A stretch of 64,000 nt of DNA from Kosakonia oryzendophytica (GTDB lineage Bacteria; Pseudomonadota; Gammaproteobacteria; Enterobacterales; Enterobacteriaceae), in the NCBI RefSeq assembly GCF_900094925.1, contig NZ_FMAY01000014.1:71556-135555 (forward strand). Direction: 5' to 3'. Under the pieces are notes generated by a model that worked only from the letters and a program-made list of their open reading frames with translations, was not told where the DNA came from and searched no databases. Below are positions 10,556 to 20,567 of the stretch, in pieces. Within the stretch, counting starts at the first letter, position 1. Each line of letters opens with the position of its first letter. A program made the position numbers and the translations under genes.

Positions 10556-11596
10556 ATGCCTGGTTTCGCCAACCCGGATCGCTATGCGCAGATGCACTAT
10601 CGCTACTGTGGCAAAAGCGGTTTGCAGTTACCCGCCCTTTCACTCGGTTTGTGGCACAGTTTTGGCCACAGTCACGCCCTGGAGTCACAGCGCGCCTTGC
10701 TGCGCAAAGCGTTTGATCTGGGGATTACCCATTTTGATTTAGCCAATAACTACGGACCACCAGCAGGCAGCGCGGAAGAAAATTTCGGCCGTCTGCTACG
10801 GGACGATTTCGCCAGCTACCGCGACGAACTGATTATTTCCACCAAAGCGGGATACGATATGTGGCCAGGGCCGTACGGTTCCGGTGGCTCACGCAAATAT
10901 CTGCTCGCCAGCCTTGATCAGAGCCTGAAGCGTATGGGGTTGGAGTACGTGGATATCTTCTATTCGCACCGGGTAGATGAAAAAACGCCGATGGAAGAGA
11001 CCGCCGCCGCGCTGGCCCATGCAGTGCAGAGCGGTAAAGCGCTCTACGTCGGTATCTCTTCCTATTCCACCGACCGCACCCGGCAAATGGCGGCGCTGCT
11101 GCGCGAGTGGAAAATTCCCCTGTTAATCCACCAGCCCTCCTATAACCTGCTTAATCGCTGGGTGGATAAAACCGGACTGCTGGATGCGCTGGAAGATAAT
11201 GGCATGGGCTGCATCGCGTTTACGCCGCTGGCGCAGGGCTTGTTGACGGGGAAATACTTGAGCGGTATTCCGGAAGGCTCACGCATGCAGCGTGAAGGCA
11301 ATAAAGTGCGCGGTCTGACACAGAAGATGCTGACGGAAAGTAATCTCAACAGCCTGCGGCTGCTGAATGAGATGGCGCAGCAGCGCGGGCAGTCGATGGC
11401 GCAAATGGCGCTGAGCTGGTTGCTGAAAGATGCGCGCGTCACCTCCGTGCTGATTGGCGCAAGCCGCCCGGAACAGATCGCGGAAAATGTTCAGGCGCTG
11501 AATAATCTGACATTCAGCGCAGACGAACTGGCGCAAATCGACAAGCACATCGCCGATGGAGAGCTCAATTTATGGCAGGCGTCGTCGGATAAATGA
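10556..11596 (+). CDS. yghZ: YghZ (Gpr), aldo/keto reductase
   Basis: This 346-residue NADPH-dependent aldo/keto reductase of the Kv-beta-like AKR14 group reduces L-glyceraldehyde 3-phosphate and methylglyoxal in E. coli. The catalytic features are visible: Asp-Tyr in DLANNYG, Lys in STKAGYDM and His in FYSHR. The C-terminal NADP-binding motif [10 protein letters not shown] is present. The start at 10556 is preferred over an upstream in-frame ATG because AAGGAG lies seven bases before it and the N-terminus fits E. coli. It is divergent from yghX, with 157 bases between the starts for both promoters. Confidence 0.95.
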   Translation: MPGFANPDRYAQMHYRYCGKSGLQLPALSLGLWHSFGHSHALESQRALLRKAFDLGITHFDLANNYGPPAGSAEENFGRLLRDDFASYRDELIISTKAGYDMWPGPYGSGGSRKYLLASLDQSLKRMGLEYVDIFYSHRVDEKTPMEETAAALAHAVQSGKALYVGISSYSTDRTRQMAALLREWKIPLLIHQPSYNLLNRWVDKTGLLDALEDNGMGCIAFTPLAQGLLTGKYLSGIPEGSRMQREGNKVRGLTQKMLTESNLNSLRLLNEMAQQRGQSMAQMALSWLLKDARVTSVLIGASRPEQIAENVQALNNLTFSADELAQIDKHIADGELNLWQASSDK

Positions 11597-11602
11597 TCGT
11601 AC

Positions 11603-11624
11603 GCAGGCCGGGAAACCGGCCTGC
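11603..11624. repeat. GC-rich palindrome between yghZ and yqhA
   Basis: A perfect nine-base inverted repeat (GCAGGCCGG and CCGGCCTGC) with a GAAA loop sits between two convergent genes. There is no strong T-run on either side, so it may be a REP-like element or a Rho-assisted 3' end stabiliser rather than a classic terminator. A related palindrome sharing GCAGGCC/GGCCTGC lies at 12242-12263. Confidence 0.6.
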
Positions 11625-11629
11625 AGCGA

Positions 11630-12199
<570 letters not shown>

Positions 12200-12241
12200 T
12201 CAACGGAACACAATGATACGTACAAGGTAGCGAGGTTGATG

Positions 12242-12263
12242 GCAGGCCAGACCTTCGGCCTGC
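12242..12263 (-). repeat. Palindrome downstream of the 12284-12787 gene
   Basis: GCAGGCC and GGCCTGC form a seven-base inverted repeat with an eight-base loop. On the minus strand it follows the stop of the unknown membrane protein gene by about 20 bases, so it may end that transcript. It shares its arms with the palindrome at 11603-11624, so yqhA is flanked by two copies of a REP-like sequence. Confidence 0.5.
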
Positions 12264-12283
12264 AAAAGATATGAACAATATTG

Positions 12284-12787
12284 CTATACGTCCTCGGGGT
12301 TTACCCACGGACGCTGGTTCTCCGGCCACACCAAAACAACCAGTGCCGGGTAGGCTTCAGTACTGAACTCGTGGAAACACTGACGCAGATTGAGCACATC
12401 CAGATCGGCATGCGGCACCTTCTCACCATTGAGGCAGCGCTTCTTTATATTGTCATAATACTTATACACAGCAGAATTGAGATCGCTACACCGACGCTGC
12501 GCCTCAAATAAACCAGGGGTATTATTTAATTCTGCCATGTTCATGCGTTTTATGGTCGCATGAAGAAAATCAATATATTCATGGTTAACCCGCCAGTACC
12601 ACACCGGAGTAATGGCATTCATTAACACAGAAAAATGATCCTCACCTTCCTCTTTTGACAACGGTTGAGGTCTGGGAGGAAGGTTCTCAATTTCGCTGCG
12701 CGGGGCTTTATTGTACTCGCGCATTAATAAAAGTACGCCGCCAGTGAGCAGCAATAATGTAATAACAGAATAAAAAATACTGTTCAT
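12284..12787 (-). CDS. Hypothetical protein with N-terminal membrane anchor
   Basis: I do not recognise this 167-residue protein. Residues 4-22 are hydrophobic (FYSVITLLLLTGGVLLLM) and followed by REYNK, which suggests a single N-terminal anchor with the rest possibly cytoplasmic. The remainder is soluble, rich in charged and aromatic residues, with three Cys (CSDL, CLNG, CFHE) and no known motif. The start has GGAG about nine bases before it. It is divergent from the two-gene unit at 12891-13728, with a 103-base gap, so the three may be linked. Codon use looks ordinary although the upstream gap is AT-rich. Confidence 0.7.
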   Translation of the reverse strand: MNSIFYSVITLLLLTGGVLLLMREYNKAPRSEIENLPPRPQPLSKEEGEDHFSVLMNAITPVWYWRVNHEYIDFLHATIKRMNMAELNNTPGLFEAQRRCSDLNSAVYKYYDNIKKRCLNGEKVPHADLDVLNLRQCFHEFSTEAYPALVVLVWPENQRPWVNPEDV

Positions 12788-12890
12788 GAGCAGGCTCCAT
12801 TTTTTTTGATTTTAAAAGTGCGCCATGATATTGTCAACGAACCTCACGTCTGTCTTGCCCCTTCCCTGTTGATATTAAAGGATATTAGAA

Positions 12891-13295
12891 ATGCTTCCCG
12901 AGAATCTTGTCCCGGCACGATTTCACATTTCTGCCGCTGAAACCAGGCCAGGAGAAGAAGGAAAAGAGCCTAATTTAACTCAGGGAAAAAGAACGCTCTC
13001 CGAACACGCTGACCAAATATTAGCGAACGTGAGCCACAATGGGCAATCAAGAAATATGTTACTTGAGGAACGCGATCGGCATATAAAAGATCGTCTGTTC
13101 CGTGTAGTAAAAATCGAGACATTCGCCCGTCTGCTTAATGACTTACAAGCGGAAGGCGAGATTGATGCCCAGACATTAAGCAAAATAATTGCGGATAAAA
13201 CACAGGAAATTAATGAATCTGGCGATAAGATTTGGCTTAACCTGATTACCCGTGAAAAAGATGGACCAATGTTTTATAAAATTGGGGAAGAGTAA
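12891..13295 (+). CDS. Hypothetical protein, first gene of a two-gene unit
   Basis: This is a 134-residue soluble, charged protein of unknown function. It has no signal peptide or membrane segment. A predicted helical middle (residues 55-105) is rich in Glu, Lys, Arg and Leu. AAAGGA precedes the ATG by about eight bases. Its stop is directly followed by the GTG start of the next gene with one base between, so the two are very likely coupled and may act together. The pair lies upstream of yghA in the same direction. Base composition is somewhat more AT-rich than the neighbours. Confidence 0.75.
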   Translation: MLPENLVPARFHISAAETRPGEEGKEPNLTQGKRTLSEHADQILANVSHNGQSRNMLLEERDRHIKDRLFRVVKIETFARLLNDLQAEGEIDAQTLSKIIADKTQEINESGDKIWLNLITREKDGPMFYKIGEE

Positions 13296-13296
13296 C

Positions 13297-13728
13297 GTGA
13301 AAGAAATCGATAACAATAATGTGTATTTAGCTTTAGATGATAAAAAAAGTGATGAGTTTATCTTAAAGCAAAATATAGAAGCATTAATGCTCGATAAAAA
13401 CAGCACAATTGAGCGCATTGCACGTGAACTGGTATCCATTCCCGCCGCGCTGGTGCGTCTTAAATGGCAGAATCGTCGGGAAATCTATCCATTACAGGTT
13501 AAAGAAGAAATTTATGGCGCGGTGATCAACGCCATTATTGAACAGAAGCCTGAGCTCATGGAAAAGATCATGGGTCGTCTGGAAACCAACTATCAGCATA
13601 TTCTGGGACGGGAAGCGGCAACGCTGCGCCTGAACCGTAAATTGATTGACGGTGAATACCGCACATCAAACGTCACTACCGTCGCGCTGGATGAAGAAAC
13701 CGCCGCGAACAAGCCAGACGCAAACTAA
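13297..13728 (+). CDS. Hypothetical protein, coupled to the preceding gene
   Basis: The gene encodes 143 residues from the GTG at 13297. That start is chosen because GGGGAAGAG lies just before it and because it begins one base after the upstream stop; ATG codons at 13252 and 13261 in the same frame would instead overlap the upstream gene by about 40 bases. The protein is soluble and mostly helical by residue pattern, with an IERIARELVSIPAALVRLKW segment in the middle. I recognise no domain. The second half has more usual enteric composition than the first. A 114-base gap separates it from yghA. Confidence 0.75.
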   Translation: MKEIDNNNVYLALDDKKSDEFILKQNIEALMLDKNSTIERIARELVSIPAALVRLKWQNRREIYPLQVKEEIYGAVINAIIEQKPELMEKIMGRLETNYQHILGREAATLRLNRKLIDGEYRTSNVTTVALDEETAANKPDAN

Positions 13729-13842
13729 CTGGCCGTCGCCGGTTGCGCATATCATTACTATCCAGAAAATCCTGAATCTTGCTGCAATAACAGCGCAGAC
13801 AACTACCCTTAAGTACTCAACCACCGATATGGAGGGTACTTA

Positions 13843-14739
13843 ATGGCAACTAACCAGACAAAAATTCAGGATCCCACCACGCAATACTACGCTGGCGATT
13901 ACCCGCAGCAGAAACAACCCTATCCCGGGGTGCAGGCAAAAATGGATCCTGTACCTGACTGTGGTGAAAACAGCTACGTGGGCAGCGGACGGTTGAAAGA
14001 TCGGAAAGCGCTGGTCACCGGCGGGGATTCCGGTATCGGTCGTGCTGCCGCCATCGCCTACGCGCGTGAAGGGGCGGATGTGGCGATCAACTACCTGCCT
14101 GCGGAAGAAGAAGATGCGCAGCAGGTCAAAGCGCAGATCGAAGCGGCCGGACGCAAAGCGGTGCTGATCCCCGGCGATCTGAGCGATGAGTCATTTGCCC
14201 GTGCGTTGCCACACAAAGCCAAAGAGCAGCTTGGCGGTCTGGATATACTGGCGCTGGTCGCTGGCAGACAAACCGCAATTGAAGAGATTGCTAATCTGAC
14301 CACCGAGCAATTTATTCAGACCTACACGGTGAACGTTTTTGCGCTGTTCTGGATAACTCAGGAAGCCATCCCACTGCTGCCACGCGGCGGTAGCATCATC
14401 ACCACCTCATCAATCCAGGCGTACCAGCCAAGTACACACCTGCTGGACTATGCCTCCACCAAAGCGGCTATTCTCAATTACAGTCGCGGGCTGGCAAAAC
14501 AGGTGGCGGAAAAAGGGATCCGCGTCAATATCGTGGCGCCAGGGCCAATCTGGACAGCATTGCAGATTTCTGGCGGTCAGCCGCAGGAGAAACTGCCGCA
14601 GTTCGGCCAGCAAACGCCATTGAAACGCGCCGGACAACCGGCTGAGCTGGCCCCCGTCTACGTTTATTTGGCAAGCCAGGAGTCGAGCTACGTCACGGCC
14701 GAAGTGCATGGCGTCACAGGCGGCGAACATCTCGGATAA
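13843..14739 (+). CDS. yghA: YghA, short-chain dehydrogenase/reductase
   Basis: This 298-residue NAD(P)-dependent oxidoreductase has an N-terminal extension of about 50 residues before the Rossmann fold, typical of the YghA/YdaD group. The cofactor motif TGGDSGIG is at about 59-66. The catalytic set is Ser190, Tyr203 and Lys207 (YASTK). E. coli YghA has been linked to aldehyde reduction, but its natural substrate is not settled. GGAGGG precedes the ATG. The gene ends just before a bidirectional terminator shared with exbD. Confidence 0.93.
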   Translation: MATNQTKIQDPTTQYYAGDYPQQKQPYPGVQAKMDPVPDCGENSYVGSGRLKDRKALVTGGDSGIGRAAAIAYAREGADVAINYLPAEEEDAQQVKAQIEAAGRKAVLIPGDLSDESFARALPHKAKEQLGGLDILALVAGRQTAIEEIANLTTEQFIQTYTVNVFALFWITQEAIPLLPRGGSIITTSSIQAYQPSTHLLDYASTKAAILNYSRGLAKQVAEKGIRVNIVAPGPIWTALQISGGQPQEKLPQFGQQTPLKRAGQPAELAPVYVYLASQESSYVTAEVHGVTGGEHLG

Positions 14740-14746
14740 GCAGGTG

Positions 14747-14776
14747 AAAAAAAAGCTGGCGAGAGCCAGCTTTTTT
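14747..14776. terminator. Bidirectional terminator between yghA and exbD
   Basis: A six-base stem (GCTGGC/GCCAGC) with a GAGA loop is flanked by eight A on the left and six T on the right. It can therefore end both yghA (rightward) and exbBD (leftward). Confidence 0.9.
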
Positions 14777-14794
14777 ACGTTTGGCAAGGGCAGA

Positions 14795-15220
14795 TTACTT
14801 CGCTTTCGCGACCTCTTCACCGACCAGACCGATTTTCAGATAGCCCGCCTGATGCAACGTATCCATCACCTTCATCATTGTTTCGTAGTCTACGGTTTTG
14901 TCCGCACGGAAAAAGATGGTGGTGTCTTTTTTACCTTCCGTCATCGCATTTAGCACGTTGATCATCGTGTCATCCGTCACCTGATCGTTACCGATAAACA
15001 TCGTGTTATCCGCTTTTACGGAGAGGTAGACTGGCTTTTCCGGGCGCGGTTGTGGCTGGCTGGAGGATGCCGGCAGATTCACTTTCACATCCACAGTGGC
15101 AAGCGGTGCGGCCACCATAAAGATAATCAGCAGCACCAACATAACGTCGATAAACGGCGTTACGTTGATTTCGTGCATTTCGCCGTTATCGTCCAGGTTT
15201 TCATTCAGACGCATTGCCAT
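14795..15220 (-). CDS. exbD: ExbD, TonB-complex proton channel subunit
   Basis: This 141-residue protein has one N-terminal membrane helix (FIDVMLVLLIIFMVAAPLA) carrying the essential Asp25 of the proton path, then a periplasmic domain. With ExbB it uses the proton motive force to energise TonB for iron-siderophore and cobalamin uptake. It follows exbB after six bases in a two-gene operon. Length and sequence agree with E. coli ExbD. Confidence 0.97.
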   Translation of the reverse strand: MAMRLNENLDDNGEMHEINVTPFIDVMLVLLIIFMVAAPLATVDVKVNLPASSSQPQPRPEKPVYLSVKADNTMFIGNDQVTDDTMINVLNAMTEGKKDTTIFFRADKTVDYETMMKVMDTLHQAGYLKIGLVGEEVAKAK

Positions 15221-15226
15221 GACGTA

Positions 15227-15958
15227 TCAACCTACACGTAATTTCTGAGCCGCACGCACCGGCTGCGCATTGCTGGCAGCCAGGTCAAGATCGCGGCTTT
15301 GCAGTAACAGAACCTGCGCGGCGACATCGCCGAGGGTGGCTTTGTAACTGCCAATCATGCGCGCAAAAAGGTTGTAAATCACCACCGCCGGAATGGCAGC
15401 AACCAACCCAATCGCCGTAGCCAGCAGCGCTTCGGCAATACCCGGCGCCACAACAGCGAGGTTCGTAGTTTGCGTCTGCGCGATGCCGATAAAGCTGTTC
15501 ATGATGCCCCAAACGGTACCAAACAGACCGATAAACGGAGAGATCGCGCCGATAGTGGCGAGATAGCCATTACCGCGCCCCATATAACGCCCGGTCGCCG
15601 CCACGCGACGCTCCAGGCGGAAGCCGGTGCGCTCTTTAATGCCTTCGTTATCTTCGCTGCCTGCGGATAACTCCAGCTCGTTCTGGGCTTCGTTGATTAA
15701 CAGGGTGCTGAGGCTTTTCGCATGGAAGGAGGAGGCGATTTCGCTGGCCTGATCCAGTGAGCGGGCATCAGCCAGCAGGGTCTGCTCGCGCTTGATGCGG
15801 CGCTTTTGCGCCATCATCTCAACGCTTTTGCTGAAAAACAGAGCCCATGTCACCACGGACGCCAGAATCAGGCCGATCATTACCACTTTAACGACAATGT
15901 CGGCGTGCTGATACATACCCCACACGGATAGATCCGTCTGCATCAAATTATTACCCAC
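15227..15958 (-). CDS. exbB: ExbB, TonB-complex proton channel subunit
   Basis: This 243-residue inner-membrane protein has three membrane helices, near 20-40, 130-155 and 175-195. The third contains the conserved GIAEALLATAIGLVAAIPAV run that lines the ExbBD channel. It forms the pentameric motor core with ExbD for TonB. A Fur-like operator lies about 60 bases upstream of the start, which fits iron repression. The gene is divergent from metC. Confidence 0.97.
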   Translation of the reverse strand: MGNNLMQTDLSVWGMYQHADIVVKVVMIGLILASVVTWALFFSKSVEMMAQKRRIKREQTLLADARSLDQASEIASSFHAKSLSTLLINEAQNELELSAGSEDNEGIKERTGFRLERRVAATGRYMGRGNGYLATIGAISPFIGLFGTVWGIMNSFIGIAQTQTTNLAVVAPGIAEALLATAIGLVAAIPAVVIYNLFARMIGSYKATLGDVAAQVLLLQSRDLDLAASNAQPVRAAQKLRVG

Positions 15959-16020
15959 TGTGTTTCTCCGCGACGCAAATCACAAAAACTGAGCGCCATC
16001 ATATCAAAATGATGTCGAAT

Positions 16021-16043
16021 TGATAGTAGTTCTCATTACTATT
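16021..16043 (-). promoter_or_regulatory. Fur box upstream of exbBD
   Basis: Read on the minus strand the sequence contains AATAGTAATGAGAACTACTA, an inverted-repeat match to the Fur consensus GATAATGATAATCATTATC with several mismatches. Its position about 60 bases before the exbB start fits iron-dependent repression, as known for E. coli exbB. Confidence 0.65.
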
Positions 16044-16169
16044 TACATAATGCCTGAATTGAAAGCCATTTTCTTTGCGCTCACGCAGTAAACCCGCGCG
16101 ACTGAACACGTCGTAGAAAAAATTAACACCCGCACCGCAAACAGGGATGCATCAACCCACAATCATGGT

Positions 16170-16190
16170 AGTCTGGACATCCAGACGTAT
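16170..16190 (+). promoter_or_regulatory. MetJ boxes upstream of metC
   Basis: AGTCTGGACATCCAGACGTAT contains tandem eight-base units related to the MetJ consensus AGACGTCT, about 20 bases before the metC start. MetJ with S-adenosylmethionine represses metC in enteric bacteria. Confidence 0.65.
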
Positions 16191-16209
16191 AAAAACAGGT
16201 TGAGCGAAA

Positions 16210-17397
16210 ATGACGGCGAAGCATCTTGATACCGCTCTGGTAAACGCAGGGCGCAGCAAAAAATATACACTAGGCTCGGTGAACAGCGTGATCCAACGCG
16301 CCTCTTCCCTGGTCTTCGAAACGGTGGAAGCCAAAAAACACGCTACCCGCAACCGGGCGAACGGCGAACTGTTTTATGGTCGCCGCGGTACGCTAACACA
16401 CTTCTCATTGCAGGAAGCGATGTGTGAACTGGAAGGCGGCGCCGGATGCGCGCTTTTCCCCTGCGGCGCGGCGGCGGTGGCTAACACCATTCTGGCGTTC
16501 GTTGAGCAAGGCGATCATGTGCTGATGACCAACACCGCCTATGAACCGACCCAAGATTTCAGCACCAAAATTCTCGCCAAACTGGGCGTCACCACCAGCT
16601 GGTTTGACCCGATGATTGGCGCCAGCATTGTGCATCTCATCCAACCCAATACGAAAGTGGTATTCCTGGAATCTCCCGGCTCCATCACCATGGAGGTGCA
16701 TGACGTTCCGGCGATTGTGCAGGCGGTGAGAAGCGTAGCCCCGAACGCCATCATTATGATTGATAACACCTGGGCGGCTGGCATCCTGTTCAAAGCGCTG
16801 GAGTTTGATATTGATATCTCGATTCAGGCAGGCACCAAATACCTGATTGGTCACTCCGACGCGATGGTGGGCACCGCCGTTTCCAACGCCCGCTGTTGGG
16901 AGCAACTGCGTGAAAACGCCTATCTGATGGGGCAAATGTTGGATGCGGATACCGCGTATATGACCAGCCGCGGTTTGCGTACATTGGGCGTGCGCCTGCG
17001 TCAGCACCATGAAAGCAGTTTAAAAATTGCCGAATGGCTGGCGACGCACCCGCAAGTGGCGCGGGTGAATCATCCAGCGCTGCCAGGAAGCAAAGGGCAT
17101 GAGTACTGGAAACGTGACTTTACCGGCAGCAGCGGCCTGTTCTCCTTTGTATTAACTAAACGCTTAACCCATGAAGAACTGTCGCAATACCTCGATCCGT
17201 TTTCACTGTTCAGCATGGCCTACTCCTGGGGCGGTTATGAGTCGTTAATTCTGGCCAACCAGCCGGAACAGATAGCGGCGATCCGCCCGGATGGTGAAGT
17301 GGACTTCACCGGTACCCTAATTCGGGTGCATATTGGTTTAGAGAATGTTGACGATCTGATTGAAGATTTAGCTGCAGGATTCCAGCGTATCGTGTAA
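16210..17397 (+). CDS. metC: MetC, cystathionine beta-lyase
   Basis: This 395-residue PLP enzyme cleaves cystathionine to homocysteine, pyruvate and ammonia in methionine synthesis. Lys210 in [14 protein letters not shown] is the PLP Schiff-base lysine at the same number as in E. coli MetC, and Asp185 in MIDNTWAAG holds the cofactor ring nitrogen. Tyr56 and Arg58 in LFYGRRG are the phosphate-side residues from the partner subunit. It is cytoplasmic and tetrameric in the family. MetJ-type boxes precede it. It is divergent from exbB. Confidence 0.97.
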   Translation: MTAKHLDTALVNAGRSKKYTLGSVNSVIQRASSLVFETVEAKKHATRNRANGELFYGRRGTLTHFSLQEAMCELEGGAGCALFPCGAAAVANTILAFVEQGDHVLMTNTAYEPTQDFSTKILAKLGVTTSWFDPMIGASIVHLIQPNTKVVFLESPGSITMEVHDVPAIVQAVRSVAPNAIIMIDNTWAAGILFKALEFDIDISIQAGTKYLIGHSDAMVGTAVSNARCWEQLRENAYLMGQMLDADTAYMTSRGLRTLGVRLRQHHESSLKIAEWLATHPQVARVNHPALPGSKGHEYWKRDFTGSSGLFSFVLTKRLTHEELSQYLDPFSLFSMAYSWGGYESLILANQPEQIAAIRPDGEVDFTGTLIRVHIGLENVDDLIEDLAAGFQRIV

Positions 17398-17514
17398 ACC
17401 AGGCTAACCGGGGTAAAGCTTCAGAAAATTCTCTGTTTCTTGCGCCCCGGATCAAGGTGTTTTTGGCGAGTTGGAGTACAATAGCCTCCTCTACGCGGTA
17501 CCACAGGAACGTCC

Positions 17515-18174
17515 ATGGCTGTTATTCAAGATATTATCGCTGCGCTTTGGCAACACGACTTTGCTGCGCTGGCTAACCCGCATGTTGTTGGCGTTGTTTA
17601 TTTTGTGATGTTCGCCACGCTGTTTCTGGAAAACGGCCTGCTTCCTGCTTCGTTTTTACCGGGGGACAGCCTGCTGTTACTGGCCGGTGCGCTGATTGCG
17701 CGCGGCTGCATGGACTTTGTATCCACCCTGTTTATCCTCACCTCCGCCGCCAGTCTCGGCTGCTGGCTCAGCTACCTGCAAGGCAAGTGGCTGGGCAATA
17801 CGCGGGTGGTGAAAAGCTGGCTTGCGCAGCTACCGGTGAAATACCATGAACGGGCGACCTGTATGTTTGACCGCCACGGTCTGCTGGCGCTGCTTGCCGG
17901 GCGTTTTCTGGCGTTTATTCGCACCCTGCTGCCGACCATGGCCGGCATATCCGGTTTGTCGAACCGCCGCTTCCAGCTGTTTAACTGGCTGAGCGCTCTG
18001 CTATGGGTTGGCGTCGTCACCTCTTTTGGCTACGCCATCAGCATGATCCCGTTTGTGAAACGTCATGAAGATCAGGTGATGACGTTTCTGATGATCCTCC
18101 CGGTCTTCCTGCTGGTTGCCGGGCTTGTCGGCACTGTTGCGGTGGTGCTGAAGAAAAAATACTGCAACGCCTGA
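17515..18174 (+). CDS. yghB: YghB, DedA-family membrane protein
   Basis: This 219-residue inner-membrane protein of the DedA family (SNARE-associated/VTT domain) is paralogous to E. coli YqjA. The family motifs [18 protein letters not shown] near residues 37-54 and a [16 protein letters not shown] stretch near 128-143 are present; the acidic and arginine residues in these are needed for function in homologues. DedA proteins support membrane homeostasis, cell division and Tat export, probably as lipid or ion transporters. A terminator follows directly. Confidence 0.95.
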   Translation: MAVIQDIIAALWQHDFAALANPHVVGVVYFVMFATLFLENGLLPASFLPGDSLLLLAGALIARGCMDFVSTLFILTSAASLGCWLSYLQGKWLGNTRVVKSWLAQLPVKYHERATCMFDRHGLLALLAGRFLAFIRTLLPTMAGISGLSNRRFQLFNWLSALLWVGVVTSFGYAISMIPFVKRHEDQVMTFLMILPVFLLVAGLVGTVAVVLKKKYCNA

Positions 18175-18180
18175 CCCGCT

Positions 18181-18212
18181 GCCCCTCTTCCCGGCGAAGA
18201 GGGGCCGTTTTT
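18181..18212. terminator. Terminator between yghB and yqhC
   Basis: A ten-base stem (GCCCCTCTTC/GAAGAGGGGC) with a five-base loop is followed by CGTTTTTA. It lies between convergent genes, ends yghB and may also receive yqhC transcripts. Confidence 0.85.
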
Positions 18213-19110
18213 ACATCCCCTGCATGGTACGAATTCTCGCCACATCCTCTCCCGGCGTCAGACCAAAATAGCGTTTAAACTCGCGGCTGAACTGCGACGG
18301 ACTTTCATAGCCAACCCGTATCGCCGCAGCGCTGGCTTTCATACCATCATGCACCATCAGCATACGTGCTTTGTGCAGACGGTAGCTCTTCAGGTACTGC
18401 AAAGGCGACGTGCTGGTCACTGACTTAAAGTTGTGGTGAAACGCCGACACGCTCATATTGGCTTCAGCGGCAAGCTGATCGACGCTCAGATTCTCCGTGT
18501 ACTGGCTCTCAATGCGCTTCAGCACCCGGCTAATCAGGCTAAAATGCGTCTGGCGACTCACCAGTGCCAGCAACGCACCGCCGCGCGGCCCGGTCAGCAC
18601 GTGGTAAAGGATCTCGCGGATAATCTGTTTACCGAGAATACGCGCATCCAGCGGGCGCTCCATCACGTCCAGCAAGCGTTCGGCGGCGCACAGGATCTCT
18701 TCCGACAGGACCGCCGAGTTAATCCCGCTCGCGGCGATATCAGGGCGAAAGAGTTCATCTTCGCCGATATCCATCAACAGTTCCTGTAATTGCAGGATAT
18801 CGACGTTTACGCGAAGACCCGCCAATGGCACCTCCGGCGTGGCAAAGGTTTCACACTCAAACGGTAACGGCACCGTCAGTAATAAATACTCGTTAGTGTC
18901 ATAGCGAAAAACGCGCTCATTGATATAACCGATTTTATGACCGGAAAAGAGAAAAACGATCCCCGGAAGGTACATCACCGGTGTTCGGGTTCCCGGCTGA
19001 GTCCCGTACAGCAAACGGATATCCGGCAGCAGTTCACTGAGTGTGTTTTCATTTATTTTCAGAGCCTTAATCTTTTCTGTCAGGTGCAAACAAATCTCTT
19101 CGCGCTTCAT
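18211..19110 (-). CDS. yqhC: YqhC, AraC-family activator of yqhD-dkgA
   Basis: This 299-residue regulator has an N-terminal AraC_N-type sensing domain and a C-terminal double helix-turn-helix (about 195-290; [19 protein letters not shown] and the second helix [14 protein letters not shown]). In E. coli YqhC activates yqhD and dkgA in response to aldehydes such as furfural and glyoxal. It is divergent from yqhD with 192 bases between. The ATG at 19110 has GGAG nine bases upstream. In the intergenic space GACACAGACAGTGTGC (19137-19152) is a possible binding region, inferred only from its symmetry. Confidence 0.94.
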   Translation of the reverse strand: MKREEICLHLTEKIKALKINENTLSELLPDIRLLYGTQPGTRTPVMYLPGIVFLFSGHKIGYINERVFRYDTNEYLLLTVPLPFECETFATPEVPLAGLRVNVDILQLQELLMDIGEDELFRPDIAASGINSAVLSEEILCAAERLLDVMERPLDARILGKQIIREILYHVLTGPRGGALLALVSRQTHFSLISRVLKRIESQYTENLSVDQLAAEANMSVSAFHHNFKSVTSTSPLQYLKSYRLHKARMLMVHDGMKASAAAIRVGYESPSQFSREFKRYFGLTPGEDVARIRTMQGM

Positions 19111-19302
19111 TTTCCGCTACTCCGGCAAGGCTTTTTGACACAGACAGTGTGCTCAGTTTTATGCTTTTTCTCCAGCCTAAAAGAGAAACAGGCAAGACAT
19201 TCGCAGGAATGTGCATTGAGAGAGACGCTGCCCACGCCCACAATAATCCCATCAGGCAGACAGCTGCCGGACATTTTTCACCTAATGAGAAGGGAACGAG
19301 CA

Positions 19303-20466
19303 ATGAATAACTTTAATCTGCATACCCCTACCCGCATCCTGTTTGGTAAAGGCGCAATTGCTAATCTGCGTGAGCAGATCCCGGCGGAGGCCCGCGTGTT
19401 GATTACCTATGGCGGCGGCAGCGTGAAGAAAAACGGCGTGCTGGATCAGGTCTACAGCGCGCTGCAAGGTCTGGATGTCCGCGAATTCAGCGGTATTGAG
19501 CCAAACCCGACGTACGAAACCCTGATGAAAGCCGTAAAAATCGTGCAAGACGAAAAGATCACATTCTTGCTGGCGGTGGGCGGTGGTTCTGTACTCGATG
19601 GCACCAAATTTATCGCCGCAGCAGCGCAGTACGCAGACGGCATCGATCCGTGGCACATCCTGCAAACGCGGGGGAGTGACATCAAAAGCGCCATTCCGAT
19701 GGGTTCTGTGTTGACGCTGCCAGCCACCGGTTCTGAATCCAACGCAGGCGCGGTGGTATCTCGTAAAGCAACCGGCGACAAACAGGCGTTCCACTCTGCT
19801 TTCGTGCAGCCCGTATTTGCCATCCTCGATCCGGTTTACACCTACACCCTGCCGCCGCGTCAGGTGGCGAATGGCGTGGTGGATGCCTTTGTCCATACCG
19901 TTGAGCAGTACGTCACCTATCCGGTGGACGGCAAAATCCAGGATCGTTTCGCGGAAGGCATTTTGCTGACGCTGATCGAAGAAGGCCCGAAAGCGTTGCA
20001 GGAACCGGAAAACTACGACGTACGCGCCAACGTGATGTGGGCGGCAACGCAAGCGCTGAATGGTCTGATTGGCGCAGGTGTACCGCAGGACTGGGCAACA
20101 CATATGCTCGGTCATGAACTGACTGCGATGCATGGTCTTGACCATGCGCAAACCCTGGCCGTTGTTCTGCCTGCACTGTGGAATGAAAAACGCGATACCA
20201 AGCACGCCAAATTGCTGCAATACGGTGAGCGCGTGTGGAACATCACTGAAGGCTCTGAAAACGAGCGTATCGATGCGGCCATTGAAGCAACGCGTAACTT
20301 CTTCGAACGTATGGGCGTGCCGACGCGGTTGTCCGGTTACGGCCTCGACGGTAGCTCAATTCCGGCGCTGTTGAGCAAACTCGAAGAACACGGTATGACG
20401 CAACTCGGCGAACACCAGGATATTACACTGGAAGTCAGCCGTCGCATCTACGAAGCGGCGCGCTAA
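19303..20466 (+). CDS. yqhD: YqhD, NADPH-dependent aldehyde reductase
   Basis: This 387-residue iron/zinc-type alcohol dehydrogenase is identical in length to E. coli YqhD. The NADPH motif GGGS appears twice (YGGGSVKK and GGGSVLDGTKF). Metal ligands are in DAFVHTVEQY (Asp, His) and in the HMLGH and MHGLDH pairs. It reduces toxic aldehydes such as acrolein, furfural and butyraldehyde, giving protection from lipid-peroxidation products. The frame stays open far upstream, but ATG at 19303 is the E. coli start and has AGAAGGGAACG before it. It is regulated by the divergent yqhC and followed by dkgA. Confidence 0.97.
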   Translation: MNNFNLHTPTRILFGKGAIANLREQIPAEARVLITYGGGSVKKNGVLDQVYSALQGLDVREFSGIEPNPTYETLMKAVKIVQDEKITFLLAVGGGSVLDGTKFIAAAAQYADGIDPWHILQTRGSDIKSAIPMGSVLTLPATGSESNAGAVVSRKATGDKQAFHSAFVQPVFAILDPVYTYTLPPRQVANGVVDAFVHTVEQYVTYPVDGKIQDRFAEGILLTLIEEGPKALQEPENYDVRANVMWAATQALNGLIGAGVPQDWATHMLGHELTAMHGLDHAQTLAVVLPALWNEKRDTKHAKLLQYGERVWNITEGSENERIDAAIEATRNFFERMGVPTRLSGYGLDGSSIPALLSKLEEHGMTQLGEHQDITLEVSRRIYEAAR

Positions 20467-20524
20467 GGTCGTCTGGCAACGGCTTTCGTTTTTGGTTTTT
20501 TCGACCACACTTAATGCACACCAC

Positions 20525-20547
20525 CTTACCGGGCCTGTCCCGGTAAG
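20525..20547 (+). other. Hairpin between yqhD and dkgA
   Basis: A perfect nine-base stem (CTTACCGGG/CCCGGTAAG) with a five-base loop sits 20 bases before the dkgA start and just ahead of its ribosome site (GAAAGGAG). There is no T-run, so it is probably an intercistronic stabiliser or processing site that adjusts the yqhD to dkgA ratio. Confidence 0.55.
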
Positions 20548-20567
20548 CCTATTGAAAGGAGAAATGC

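Noticed and set aside
13252..13296. ATG at 13252 as start of the 13297-13728 gene
   Set aside because: It would overlap the upstream gene by 44 bases and lacks a good ribosome site, while GTG at 13297 has GGGGAAGAG before it.
19282..20220. Long minus-strand open frame (312 codons) opposite yqhD
   Set aside because: It lies wholly antisense to a well-supported gene and has no family features; it is a by-product of the codon use of yqhD.
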